DNA of 64,000 nucleotides from Pocillopora verrucosa (taxonomy: Eukaryota > Cnidaria > Anthozoa > Scleractinia > Pocilloporidae), in NCBI RefSeq assembly GCF_036669915.1, contig NC_089314.1:27254126-27318125 (forward strand). Direction: 5' to 3'. Shown one piece after another: positions 45,822 through 59,338 of this stretch (within the stretch, counting starts at the first letter, position 1; every line of letters starts with the position of its first letter). Below the pieces are notes generated by a model. It did no database searches, had not been told where the DNA came from, and saw nothing but the letters and a program-made list of their open reading frames with translations. The position numbers and the translations under genes are program-made.

Positions 45822-47265
45822 TATAGCAGGTAATTCAGTGTTAACAACTGAGTTGAAAACGTAAATTAACCACCGTAAAGGGTAGAAAAGCTGACGTTTC
45901 GAGCATTAGCCCTTCGTCAGAGCGATTGATGAAGGGCTAACGCTCGAAACGTCAGCTTTTCTACCCTTTACGGTGGCTAATTTACGTTTTCAACTCAGTT
46001 GTTAACACTAAATTACCTACCTTAAGAGACTGTCAGCCATGTCCGTAAGATTATCAATCTTGCTGCACTTACCGTTTGCACTGTATATAGCGGAGTATAA
46101 ATATCCGTTGTTATCTTCCACATTGGATGCCCAGGGACTCCGGGCATTCCGACCTGTCCTGGCAAGCCTCCGAATCCCATTCCTCCTTTTGCCCCTGGGG
46201 GCCCCTGTGGCCCTGGAGGTCCGGGTGGTCCTGGTAACCCAACCTGGCCATGCTGCCCTGGGGGACCAGGCCATCCTGGCATGCCAGCTGATCCAGTGAT
46301 TCCGGAACTACCAAGGGGACCTTTTGCTCCTGGAGGTCCCTGGGGGCCCGCGACTCCTCTTACAAAAAATCCCATGGAGAGTTCTTGGTTAAGAAGATCA
46401 AATGTTTGAATTGAATCCAGAATATCCTGGGTTATTTGGTCGCCAAGCCTCGGCCATTGTTCCCTCGGAATATGAACAAGCTAAAAGATAATCATGGTGT
46501 TGACAAGATTTATCTTGGACGAGTATCAAGATCAAATATAGATTGAAAAACTGGATCACAATTTCGTTTTAAAATTTATTCTCACTGCAATTGATACAAA
46601 ATAGAGTTAATTTTTGGTTCATTGGCGAGCTCCCAGTCAATCCCTTTTGGTTGAAATTAAGTTTTTTTGTAGAACTGAAAATGAAATCTTCACGGGGTAC
46701 ACATTTTTGGCACGTGGCTAGTGTAAGCAATCCACACTATTTTCCCCGGCAAAAGTGTTTTGAAAGCGCCCAAAGGAAACGAGAGGCGGGTAAGTCAGCA
46801 GGTATGAACAGGTGTAACTTGGTGAATTAAAACCCAGCGATTTTAAGGGAAAGGTTTCCCAATGCCATTTTGGCAGACAATTTTTTTTCATTTAACAAAA
46901 CAATTTAAGTTCTTCTATTTTGAACGTAAAGATTGCTTTAATTTGAGATTTGGTAATGGCCCTTCCCATCTTATCATTCTAGAGATTCTCGTTCATTTTC
47001 TTCTCAATTTTTTTCTGTTTGTATCCATAATTAAGCGACACTGTTACAGGTACTTGAGTTGATGTAAGGGTAACCAAAATGTCGTTTTATGCTCGTAGTT
47101 GATTTAAGACATTTTCCTATCTGAAGCCAACGCTCAGCAAATAGAGCTTTAGTTAAAGACTTTAAAAACTTGCCTTCTCACTCAATAGAGGTTTATAGAA
47201 AACTTCAATTTTACCTTTACAACGGCAACTAGTTGCATTAACAATATGACCCTGAAATATCCCAT
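44807..47265 (-). CDS. Secreted collagen-like protein with SUEL/Gal-lectin domain, three exons, one apparent frameshift
   Basis: Exons (minus strand) are 47265-47215, 46480-46021 and 45470-44807. Exon 1 is a signal peptide ([16 protein letters not shown]) ending in phase 0. Exon 2 encodes a short helix ([19 protein letters not shown]) and about 25 Gly-X-Y triplets. Exon 3 encodes a SUEL/rhamnose-type lectin domain: [19 protein letters not shown], then [15 protein letters not shown] and [10 protein letters not shown] basic, low-complexity tail follows. After GVPGH the collagen frame runs to a stop. The neighbouring frame ([20 protein letters not shown]) runs on to the donor and is the one whose phase fits exon 3. 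A single missing base in the G run at 46130-46132 would reconcile them: an assembly error or a real break. Likely role: extracellular matrix or mucus lectin binding galactose or rhamnose. Confidence 0.8.
45829..46018. mobile_element. 190-bp palindromic MITE abutting a splice donor
   Basis: Arms of about 92 nt (AGGTAATTCAGTGTTAAC at left, its mirror at right) pair with about five mismatches around a loop of about 8 nt, and would fold into one long hairpin. The right end overlaps the donor GTAGGT (46020-46015) of the collagen-lectin exon 2, so the element supplies at least donor positions +3 to +6. No internal gene. Confidence 0.85.
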
Positions 47266-50200
47266 GACGGTTTGATCTACAAGCTTAAGATAAAAACAAA
47301 TCAAATAACCAAAGTGTTCATGGTTGAAAAGTCTCTCAGTTGACCAAGTTAAAAATAACAAATAACTCGATAACCTTTCATCTCCTAACGTTCTTCAGTT
47401 ATAAATTTATGACGCCACTATGGGTTCTTATAATTTAACCGTGTACCGCAGTATTGCCAGAAGAGTTTCGTTGCCATAAATTAATGACTTGAAAATTTAA
47501 CAGACAACGAACTCGACAATGATTTCCGCTGCATGCGTATATCCCTCCTTTAATACCTTTTTTTCAGTTCCATACTAGTGGGATGCTAAATTCTGACAAA
47601 TAGCAATCCTCCTTGACTTGAAAGGCGCAAAACGCTCTCTTGAAATGGGGGCGACAAATGGACTATGGCGAAAATAAATTATCCACTCTTTAGAAGGCTC
47701 AGTACTCATACTTACTAGACTGTAAATAGAATTGTCGTAACTAAACCATATTCAGTCAAGCTCCCTTTTTCTTCTCTGAAACTGGCGAGTCAACAACGAT
47801 AGATGTACTGGCTGTTACCATAGGTTTGAAAGTTTGGAATGACCTGATGATCGAGATCCACAAATCACCGCGGGTGACGATTCTACCAAAGTGACGTCAT
47901 CGTGTTTACAATTGGAAGAGTTAGCTCTCCCATCTAGTCAACGCATTGTCTTTGAAAGAAAGCTCGTTATCACATTTAATTTGTGGTTTCAGCAGTTAAA
48001 CATGAAAGAAACGGTATTTTACTTTGCAGATTCATCTCCAAAACTGACTTTTCTACTCTCCCACGTTCTTTCCTTTTTACAAGTGGTTCCGACGGACATT
48101 GCAAACGAGACACCCAAACCCAAACAATTAGTTTCGTTTATTTTTATCATTTAAGTTCATTTAACGCCGGTGTTCTGCTGATATTGCTTACATCAGCGTC
48201 TTAGTTTACGGCATAGCTCCATCAAAGCGGAAGTACTTCAGCCACTGATCGAGAGCAAATCAACACCTTATATGTCCTAAGGAAAGCTCGTCTCTTCCAA
48301 ACGTGATATCATGAAGCGAAAGTCTTCAAACAAAAGATATATTGCTATAATGACATCTACATGTACAACTTGTCTAACAAAGCACACTAATTATATTCCA
48401 CCATGTAATTGTGCATTATAATCCAGTCACAATAAAGCATGCATTAAAGGGAATTAAAATTTGGTAAAAAATAAATAAACGAGCATCAACGAAAGAGCGC
48501 AAATTAACTTCTCACTAAAACCTATTTTTAACAACAGCGCAAAGCGTTTTGATGAAAACTGAAAGGTCACGGAAAACTCGATGGGGAATATGGCGTGGGA
48601 AATAAGACAGGATAAAAGCGGAGAAGGAAATTAATCAGAGTAGGAAAGCAGGAAATACTTTAAACACAATAACGTGGTCGAAGGAGGTCTGTAGCCGTCT
48701 GTTAATGACGGCGTAAAGCAAATGGGACATCTTGTGAGACGAAGGCCTCTTAACACGAAATGGGTGCAGGAGGATTCCTAAAAACATTGTACAATCAAAT
48801 AATAGCTGCTAAATCATGTTGATAGATTGCGTGCCTGTCTTGAAGCACGTTTTCTTCTGGAAGAAGAGGAGCTTTCTTGTACCAAGCCCTGAGGCAATAT
48901 TGACTGTTATCGACTGACAAAATAGACAATAATCAAATTTCTAGTACCTTCTCAAACTGATTCGCGAATTATAGAAAGCCGACCGGAAAACCACTAGATT
49001 TAAACCAAAACCAAATTTACAGGCAGAAGTTAGCATTTATGATCTCTTAAATAGCCGGAATAGCTCGCGTTAATGCTTTAGTAAAGCACATTAGTAACAT
49101 CATCCAGTGCTTTGTAAATATTTGTTCCACTTCATTTCTCTTCGATCACGTTTTTTTCTATTGCCTTTTGTTTTGCAGAGATGCAAAACGGAATTCCAGC
49201 CGACAAACACAGGTCTCTATTTCAAGTGGCTTACAAAAGATTCAAACTCTGGAACTGCGTCAGAAAGCCAAAAACATCTTAGAAAAATTTCCTGCTCCTC
49301 AATTATCTTTCGTTAGCGGTTTTTAGTTTTCTATTTCCGACCAGAACTATAAGCTTGCAGCTCCTGGAAAATAAGGTTTACCAATGATTATCCATTATAT
49401 ATCTTCTTAAATATCTCTGAAGATAATTCATCAACAGGTAATGCTTTCTCAATGGAGCATCAACGCAGTAGAGGTACTGATTTACTAGAAACTGTTCGGA
49501 TGGCATCCTGATAGCAACAGATATACTGAAAGGCCAGCAAGCCACGCACAACATTTTAAAAAATTACTGACATAGTTTTCCACAATAATCAAATAATAAT
49601 TTTTTTCTATTTAACCTCATTTCTTAAACCAACAAAAAATTTATTCTCGATTCCTGTCGCGCGATAGTGGTGAGGGCGAGGCCCTTATCAAATGTCACCC
49701 ATAGAAATTTAGTTTCAGTGTAAATCTACTAGTCGTTCAAAATTAAACTGTTGTACAGTCTCATGGTTTTTTTAGGTAGCGTGGCCAAGCAGATTAAAGC
49801 ATTTGGGTAGGACACTGGCAGATTATTAGATAATCAAAGCTGGCATTCCAGGTTCTGCTTTGCTTCTTTGCCAAGTTTTTGTCCTCTTATGTTAATTGAA
49901 AAGAGTTCAATAACTCTAAGGTATATTGAATCACTGAGAAGTCGACTCAAGTCGATCTTCCTCGAGAAATTCTTTTTTAACGAAAACTAACAGGAATTGT
50001 CTCTAATCGACTTCATCCGTTATTCATTTGAAATCTAATAACCAATTCATACAAAAACTTGAGTTGATCTTTTTCCAGCCCTTTTCACCGCTATTCACAA
50101 AGTCAAATAAGACCTCGTTAGTCCATCCAGGGCTGAACCCTTCATTAATTCTCTCAAGAATGCACTAACACCTGATATTTCCCAGACACTACCAAGAGCC

Positions 50201-51990
50201 GGACAGCCAATATAAGCGAAGAAACCGGAATAAAGGAAGCCAGGAGGGTCAGCTGTAGTAATCACTGGCTTTTCTTAAACGTGTTGTTATCAAGTTCGGA
50301 ATCTGTGCTCAAAGGACCAGCACGATTCGGGTAAATGTAACCGTTGATTGTTGTTAAAAGAATAATTTACTGTCTCAGGGATTAGTTTCTATACGGGGAA
50401 CGTTAATCTCGTCGTGCGAAAATGAATAAAAAAATAAAAAAAAAAAACGCGCATCATTTTTTTGCTTTTGCGTCTCCTTTGCTAGCTGGACGCCTGGAAT
50501 ACTTTAAATTTATAATTTAAGAAACAAATTTTCGAAACGAGAAACGAGGAAAAAAAAAACTATAACAACAACAGCAACTGCAAAAATAAAACTGATGACC
50601 CCATTAGGTTTACGGAGAGTCATGTTGTTTCCCGTGATATTAGATCAGCACTCAGGGTCGATAAACACGAATTTCAAAGTGAACCAAATTTTCCACCATT
50701 TATAGCAAGTACTGATTCAACCGTGGATCTGTCTTTCTCGTTTCTAAAAAACAACCAAACATTTTACGTTGATTTGAATGTCAGGATTTAAAACTGAATT
50801 CATAATGAAAAGGCGTTCTGGTATGTTTAACATATAACTAATAGCCAAAAACTGACAACTAATTGATTGGAAAATAAAATCTGAAATTCTTTCTTAAGAG
50901 TTCTTTGATTGAGGAACGTTCATGTCCTTTTCCTCAAGTTATGTGGAACTGTGAAAAATTCGATGCAATGAGCGAAGATTTGTTTCCTTGTGTGAGATAT
51001 GTGAAAATTCATTGCGAAAGATGTATTAATTCATTTGTGGTTAACATTTTAGTACATGCCCACCCAAATTCAGCTCTTCCCTTACCTCTTACATTGATAT
51101 TTCCCATGAGAGAATGTCTTTCTTGTTCAAGTCTTGACGTCAGAGGATTCATGAAACGACAAAATGACGGAATCTGGTAAATCCTACAGATTAAATAACT
51201 GATTTAGATAAAGGAAACTGTAGGTGAGGTGTAAAAATGACTCTTCGCTTTCATACTTTGAAAGGTCTGACGTGACATTCTGCGAGTCTAATTTACTTGT
51301 TTTACTGAGTATCACGTTTAATGGATATTTAGAAAATCACTTAAGACCTGGATTAAAGTAACCTTAAAGTTCTAATCTTCTTCAAATTAGCCTTTTGTCT
51401 CGAAAATCCGGAGAGAATGAATAAGTGTACCTCAAAATCACCTCAAATGCGAAGGACGACGCGGTGTTAATTAATTTGTGGTTGCTCTATTAAGCAACAA
51501 CCACGACTCTACAAGAAAAAATTTACTGAGGAAAAAGTTAGAAAGACCATATAGGAAAGCAGCAACTGAGAACCCAAGTGTACCTGAAATCGCTCAATGT
51601 TCGTGTTATTCGTGACTCTGGTGTCAGATATGCCTTGATATCTGATTACTGAGGGGTTCACTATAAAAATTAGAGGAAACAATAAACATGTGACGTCTTT
51701 AGTAAACAGTAATCGCTAATTACTCACGTAAATAATGTCTTAATAAAATCTGCACCCAGGGCCATTGCTGTGAATTGTTAAACCAAAATATTTAATTTCA
51801 TGTTCTACATCCAGAAAAAAATTGACGAAGAGACTCAAAATGACATGCTAGAGATCATTGGATCGGAAGTGTGGAATGAACTTTCACCATAAATAGTATC
51901 GTGGCAGAGAATGACCACCGGAAATCAAAAAGGAACCTCACTGATGTCATTGTCACACTATGCGGTGACGTTACCAGTTGCGCGGTGTTG
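47266..51990. other. Large intergenic region, nothing recognised
   Basis: AT-rich with poly(A) runs near 50430-50450 and 50550. It likely includes the promoter of the minus-strand lectin gene at its left and of the ubiquitin-like/ankyrin gene at its right. Short frames (such as 50905-51180) have no family signature. Confidence 0.4.
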
Positions 51991-51997
51991 TATAAAG
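51991..51997 (+). promoter_or_regulatory. TATA box of the ubiquitin-like/ankyrin gene
   Basis: TATAAAG lies 152 bases before the ATG at 52143, with a CRE-like GGTGACGTTACC at 51964-51975 just upstream. It suggests a start of transcription near 52020. Confidence 0.5.
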
Positions 51998-52142
51998 GGA
52001 GAACAAGTGCCAACGAGTGTATCACAAATATAAAGTCGCTTGTGTCATAAAGTCGTGTGGTGTTTGGTGTCTGCTGACTCAAGTCAGAGAAGAAATATTT
52101 CTTCAGTCAAGAGCATATGTGCAACGTTAGAAAGTCTAAAAA

Positions 52143-55100
52143 ATGACAAATCATCTGGGAGCGCAGTCTTTGACCGAAGATAACCAAGTGGTTTCAATTG
52201 AGTTACCAAATGGATCAACAGAAAAGATTGAAGTTCGCGATAAACGGAACGCGACTGTCAGGGACTTAAAGGTCACCTGTGAGTTGCAATTTGGTATCCC
52301 ATGTAATCTACAGCAAGTCAGCGCTTTGAAAAACCCAAACCAGGAGTTAAACGACTGGATGCCCCTCACAGAAGCTATTCAGATGATGGGCAATGATGCT
52401 GTCGTTGTCGTTAAAGTACCTGTGTGGTGGAACAAGTTTATTTGCGTTTGCTTGAACAATGATATCGAGAACGTTTGCATAAGAACTAAGCTTCCTATGC
52501 AACAGATCAGTAAAGAGGAGCGATTGTTTGTCGCTTTTTACATCGCTTGCTGCGGTGGACATGAAAAATTACTGGAGCGGCTCCAAACTATGGACATTCA
52601 GTGCGACCATCAAACAACTACTCGAGCGGGTAGGAATCTTTTTCACGCTGCTGCAGCAAGTGGAAAGGTAAACTGTGTGGAGTTTGTGGCCAAACATTTG
52701 ATCAAACCATCAAAGGAGAACTTAACACTAATAGACATTAATAGAGAGACCCCGATTGATATTGCGCGACGATTAAATTATAGCGAGACGGAAAGATTAC
52801 TTTATAAATACGTGTATAATGAAAAGGGCGAACGAATGGAACGCAATTCCGCCGAGTCTGGAATAGATTTGAGCGAAGAAAGCGAGTCAGAGGACTCTGT
52901 GGAAGAAAAAAACCGATCAAGAGGAAACATTTCCGCATGCGAAGGACAAGATGATGGTGACAGCAGAAGTGCAGATGTGATTAAACCAATTTGTGTCAAG
53001 GACGAGGAATTAGTGATCACCGAGTGTGACGAAGGATTGAGTTTTGCTGTGAACTCGAAATCAGAACAGGTGACGCCCCCAAATTCACATGTTGGAGTGA
53101 ATCAACAAGATGGCTTGGCAACGTGTGAGAGGAGCCTTCAACAAGCGCACAGTCCATGTTCTTCAGAAAGCTCTGACGAGTCGTCAAATATTTCCCACAG
53201 GCCGAGTAGACCGCAAACCCTTAATGTGCAATCCAATCAACACTTGCTCCAACGGCGGTTTAAGGAAACCGATCCTTACAGGCCAAAGAGCGCGCGAACT
53301 GTGCGCTGTCCGAAAATCTACCTCGAGGAAGAGGAAGAAACTGATGTAAATGAAAATCATCTGCCTCCTTTAGAAGGCCAAACACAGAAACCTCATGCCC
53401 TTGGAAACGTCCTGAGCTCATCCGCGTCTAACCTGCAAATTAGGAGAATGAAACAAGCTCTTGTACGAACTAACAGCGGGCCGAATTCTCCCATGTTGAA
53501 TCGACGATTGAATCCGACGGAAGAGTCACCTACCGATGATATTGTCTCGAAAAGCGCGCCAGGTTCTCCACAGAGTCCACGATTGTTGTTCAAGCCATCG
53601 CGCAGTACCGCTCCGGTTTCGCCAAAATTTTCAAGAGCACTGCTGGATCGAAGACGCGGCTCTGAGCCGGTAGCAGCTATGAACAAGATGAATGGTGTCA
53701 GGTTTCCTCGCACGACCATTACAGCTGATCTACACGGAGACATCAAGGGACAACCTGCCTCTCCTATAATGTTCAGAAGAGGCAAGGCAAGGTAGGTACA
53801 TACTCGTTAACTATCAATATATAAGTGGCCTCTGCCTTTCTTTATTGACCCTTTTCCAAATTGGAATTGTTGTACAGTCTCACAAGCAAAGCACGAGGAT
53901 GTGAACATTGCCATCCTTTAGAATGACCGACTATATAGCTTAACAGAACAAGCTCAGTTTCCATGACTTGCAACACAGTGACTTTAATTTGTTACCTTCG
54001 CACGCTCTATAGCGTCTGCGAAGTTCTTATCCGGACTTACTGCTGCTTCATAAATATTAATAGTTTGGCAAGTAAACAAACTCTTGCTTGTGCAATATGT
54101 CTAAAGATTATGTGTTGCCGATTGTGAAATCTACACGAACGCAATTAAGAGAAAACAGTTATTTTTCTTTAAAAAATTTGCATGGTCGAAGAGCTTAAAA
54201 ATAAAAATAAAGTTGAGAGATGTCGTAACTTTAAATCAGTTGTAAGTTGAAACTGGTTGTGTGGAGCCACTCTACGTGACGTTTTTGGTTTCATGTATAT
54301 AACACCAGTTGACCTTAACTTCTCCGCTGTCACAAACTTTTTTCCACGAACGTGCTCTTTTGATTTAGCATATTCAAATGAATAAGAGGAAACCAGTTTA
54401 TTAACAAAGAGATAGATAAACGCTAAAGAACAGAGCGTTTAAGGTTGTAATTTCGATTACACGTTCACATAATCAGTTTTATTGAAAAAACAATTCATAA
54501 GTTAATTTAACCAGACTGTTTTAAATCGTGTAACTGGTTACATTTAAAGCTTTTCCGTTGTGTTTTGGAGTTGTTCTTAGGTAATGTTTTAACTTAACTT
54601 CTATAATTTGCCGTCGGTACTTGAAACAACACGACCTACGATTGTAAACAAATACCAGAGCTCTATAATAAACTTATCGAGCCAGCTTTCCATTTTTTTC
54701 CCCGCTCAAAAGTGCTTTTGTTGAACAAGCTATGATAGTTTTAGGTTTAAATACATGTTTTTCTTTTATGAGGAAAAACCTTAGAGAGTTTTCTTTTCAG
54801 TCTGATGATTTGTTTTCTCTGTAATTCACGAGTGTGAGACTATTTATCTGGACTCGTTCCTAATTAAATTTTGTGATCTCTCAAAGCACCCTATGACGAC
54901 CTTTACCTACGTTTAGACCACAAATAAGTGGTTTCATTTTCACCCACAAATCGTTGTAACACAAACAAGTCAAAAATTCAAGATCTTCTTAAGTACGAAT
55001 GGATCCTAGTAAACAGTTTTAATTCGAAAACGTGATTATTGATTTCATAAACGAACACAAATAATCCTGTGTTCCAGTTGAAAGAACCTGAATGAACTCG

Positions 55101-58100
55101 AACAGATTGAAATATTGGATGTGTTATTTTAGCCACGCGGGAAGCTCATTAATTTTCATGCAAAAGAAAAGAATAACTTCTCATCATCAGTTATTTTAGG
55201 CTACAGACTTCTGTCATGAGAGTATACAAAGTCTATAACCAAAACACAGTTTCTTTTGCCCTAAGAGAAACTTTACTTGGTCAGTTTTTTTTTAATAAAA
55301 TCGTTGTGCTACACCACAGCGAACAGTTCCACAACGCTTGCTAACTGTAGAATCAATGTCGCGCGATTTTTCTTTTTTGTAAACACGACACTGTTGGGTA
55401 TTTTGGTCCTGAAGAGACGTGCACTATTGTTCCTTGGCCTGTCCTGTTTTCGTCGATCGGTGATGTTGTTAATTAATTTGCGAACAGCTTACCCGGCTTA
55501 GAATGACCCGGAAAAAATACGCTTTTTTATGAGTTGACTTGACGCGTTTCCGACCATCCGCCGAGACATTCACAAAACTACAATCACTGAACTGTAGCTT
55601 ATTGAGAACACATTCGTCAGAAATGATTACATTGTCAACTTGTCTCATGTCTGTCACTTGTGCAAGTCAATACTGGAGAGAAAGAAAAGAAAACTCGAGG
55701 AAAAGACCATAAATATCGTTTAAAAATAAACATTACCTTTCAGGGTGGAAGGGAGGTGATGCCTTAAATATTATGATTTTTTCTTTTCAAACCGGCTGAC
55801 TACCAAACAGACTTAAGTAAGAGAATATTCTCTTGACTTAACCAATATTTCCTTTCCGATATAAAACCGGAACTGGACCAATGAGAGAGCGTGATCAGAA
55901 TAATTTTGTTTATCTCGGTTATTTTGTTAAGCGGTCGGATAAATCGACTACAATATCCGGGATTACTAAAACCTTCATTTGTTTTCTCAAGTCTTTTCTT
56001 TGACCAAAGTTGTCCCCACGTTCTCCAAATTGCGGTCACTTTGTCTAAACAAGAGAAGTCAAATGTTCTTCGGAAACAAAAGCACTCAAGGGGTAGTCAT
56101 TTCAGGTCGTTCTCAGTGCACTGAAAACAAAACCAATGCAAGCAAAATCGAGTATTGTATGCAGAAGTATTTAGATGAATGTCACATGTGGTGTAGAATT
56201 GACTGACGGCGCCAGATTTCTGAATCCACATTACACTTATTAAACCTTTACATGTTATTCCACTGTGTGGACAAGGATTAAGTTTGCTTTCACTTGAATG
56301 TCATTTTAACGCATCGCTTAAATTAATTGGGATACAGCGTTCAGTTAATCAGTTGACTAGCCGTTGAAGCACGGTGGATAAGCCATTGGTTCAAACGGAT
56401 ATATGGCAAGCGCTGGTAAAAATTAGGTAAGATTTTCTTAGTGGGGGACCTTCGGATAGGTGGTCCTGTTTCAAGACGTGTCCCTAAAGGAAATTCTTAC
56501 TGTAAGTTAATAAGCTTTCGCGATAACCCAATGAAGGGTTTAATGAACTAATGAACTAAAAATGGATGTTAGCATTCCTGAAACAAGAAAGCTAGGACGG
56601 CGACTGATTCTTCTCAGTAGCTTGAAGAGTAACTACGGGTGCGTTTCTGACGGAGAAACGGGATTTAGGCAACACTTTTTACGTGATCTGGTTCACAAGA
56701 CCAAAGAGATTGAATGTCACAGCGAGAATTTTTGTTTTAAAAATTGATGGCGTATGCACGCTCATTAGGCCTGGCTGCTCAAAGGACTGACGCAAACTTC
56801 CTTGGTCATAAATGACTGTTGCCTGCTTTCGCGAAACAGGATAGTCTCTCTCTCTGAAAAAAAAAACCATCTTTCTTAGTCATTATAGTATTGCCATCGA
56901 TTTCTTAGTTCTTTCGGAAAGCTCGAGTTTATCGACTTCTCCATCAAAAGCACATTGCACGATTTCATCTTGAAGTACTTTGCTGTGTTTAACAAATGTT
57001 AACAAGTACTATTCCGGATGTCCTTCAGGAAGCCCTACAGTTTTTTCTTTTTTGAAGCGCTAAGATCTTATCGTCTAAATCCAGCAATCTGGTCTTCAGG
57101 ACAAAACTTTAAGATTACGGAAATGTTCTAAGATTTCGTGTGGCAGTCAGAACTGATATGGTAAACAAACTGTCTGAAAATTTCTGGAAATGTGCAATCA
57201 AAAACATTTCTTTCACAGAACGTCAGGCACTTGTTGGTCATTTTGTGATACAGACAAGAATCTCTTGGATATATTTTCTGCACTTTTACAACTTTGAAGC
57301 AATTTCATCTTTTTTAGACATCTTTTTTTCATTCAAAAAGAGTGTTGAATACTGATTAGTATTATTCAAATAACCATGCTTTAGTTAGCGCCAGAAAAGT
57401 TTACCTCTAGAAATTCGCCACGCTTCCACACTTTGAGTGGAAAAACCGTTCAAAAATTGCTCGGAAAATATTAGCGATCCTAGAATGTTTGATATGAAGG
57501 AATTACGATGAGAAATAACCGAGGTTTTAAGGTGGAAGGGAAGGAAAGCCGTCAAATGACGTCATCAAGTAACGGAACAATTGAGGAAATGTAAAGTATA
57601 AGTTGTATCTTCTTTAGTATTGATGCAGCAGATATGAATGGAAGCAAATTCTTCATTCAGCATCTTTGCATTCAGGAACACATTTGAAAACGTTTTCTTT
57701 CCTTTGGTTAAGTACTTATATGGTCTTGCATCAAAGTCTTAACAGAACAGCTCGCCTTGCTACCATGAGAGGCGACTTTAAAACCGTGGGAACTAATCAA
57801 AACTGTGTTGACATTTGCCTATTGTTGACCACTTTTGGCGGCGCAAACATAACATCACACGATAGTGTGAGGTGTTATCGTTCATCTAATTACTTCGACT
57901 TAAGCTCTTTACTTTCCCAAGCCGCATCGCACGGCGCTGACAGAAGAAGCCAGACCTTTTTGTAACCATTTCGACGAAGGAACATTAATCTATTCGTCTG
58001 CTGTAAACTGCAAGCACAAAACTGATCTATCTCAGACGTGCGAATAACGCGAATGTACGCTGTAAATAGAACTTAAAATGGCCGTAGCACTTTTAGAACT

Positions 58101-59338
58101 TAAAATAAACTTAGTGTAGTTGGAATTGAGACGTTTTATCTTGTAAAGTTTCATCTTGCCATACGTTCGAGTTTTCGAGGACCTTTTTAGCTACAAATAT
58201 GTAAGCTTCTTTATAGCCAGACCGCCCTGAGAAAAAAAAGCTTTTTATCTCACGGAAAGCCATTGACCTTACTGGTCGTGGCTACTAATTAGAACGGTGT
58301 CTGTTCTCACAAAGCTCGCATTGGTCAAGGTTCACAAAGACACATTGATCAGCTTAAACAGAGCACATACCACTTGAGTAAATTGTTCTCAAGATATCCA
58401 AACCAAACTTGAACACTTGACAAATACTTTCTGCGGATATTCAACTAGCAATACGAGCCGGGAGGGATGCAGCTGTCTTCAAGTTACTACCCGAACACCT
58501 AGACGTCTATCTGACAAAAGGTTTTTCCTTGCTTGATGAGCATGATTGCGAGAGGGTCTCTTCCTTTGAATAAATCTCCCCCACTATTTTTGTTGTAAGT
58601 TGTAAAATCAAGTGAATGGGTATTTTTCTTTTTTTTTTTCTCTATGTTGTAAATAGATAGAGAGAACTGACCGCTGTTTTCTTTGTTTGTCTTAGGTCTG
58701 TTTGTGAGGTTAGTCTAGCCGATTCCCTAAAAGATCTACGCTGTCACAAAGATATGGACGAAGAGGAACGACTGGATCGACCCTGGAATGCATGGATTGC
58801 TGTCAGGAAGGAATCCTTACAAGCTGTAAGCCCTGAGCCTATATTTGATTCACGAAAGAAGTCTTTCCAACAATGGCTCAGCGAAAAGGATCTTAGTCAC
58901 TTGAGGGGACTCTTTGCAAAAGCTCAAGAGGCTGCTAAGACAAACGAGAAACAAGCAAAATTGCTCAAGGGAAAATCTTTTGAAGAATGGTTAGAGGACA
59001 AGCAGCGAGAGTATGAGAGGGAAAAAGAAAAGGAGAAAGGTTTGGAAGACCAGCAGAAACAGCAAGAGGACAAGAAGAACCAGCGAAGGAGAATGTCTCA
59101 AGCCAAGTACGACAAATGGCTGCATCAGAAGGAACGCGACGCTCTGTTGATGGAAGAAAAAAGAGAGCAAATGGCAAAACAAAAACACGAACTTTTGAAA
59201 AAGAAGTGGGAAGAAGAAGATGAAATGAAGAAAAATTGTAAACAGCCGCTAGGCCGAACTCAGAGTTTACCTGTGGAGGACCGGGCACTACCAACTCGAC
59301 AAGTAATAAACAAACATAGATTTACAAGTTTAAAGTAG
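52143..59338 (+). CDS. Ubiquitin-like/ankyrin-repeat protein with CCDC34-like coiled-coil C-terminus, two exons
   Basis: Exons are 52143-53791 and 58696-59338, joined in phase 2 (AG|G gives Arg), for 763 residues. Residues 16-95 form a ubiquitin-like fold (VSIELPNGSTEKIEV, TVRDLKVTCELQFGIP), followed by the conserved VWWNKFIC. Residues about 125-230 have ankyrin-type repeats (GRNLFHAAAASGKVNCVEFV, then RETPIDIARRLN). The middle (about 235-545) is acidic then Ser/Pro/Arg-rich and probably disordered. Exon 2 encodes a charged coiled coil with FQQWLSEK, FEEWLEDK and YDKWLHQK repeats resembling CCDC34-type proteins. The N-terminal layout is like ANKUB1/ANKRD60. An adaptor or cytoskeletal/ciliary role is possible but unproven. 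It is a paralogue of the gene at 62361. Confidence 0.85.
53792..58695 (+). other. 4.9-kb intron of the ubiquitin-like/ankyrin gene
   Basis: Bounded by donor GTAGGT and acceptor TTGTTTGTCTTAG. No exon, gene or repeat was recognised inside; only short chance frames. Confidence 0.65.

Noticed and set aside
50905..51180. 91-codon open frame upstream of the ubiquitin-like/ankyrin gene
   Set aside because: No domain signature and no splice context; likely chance.
57666..57965. 99-codon open frame in the 4.9-kb intron
   Set aside because: No family resemblance and not in phase with exons on either side.
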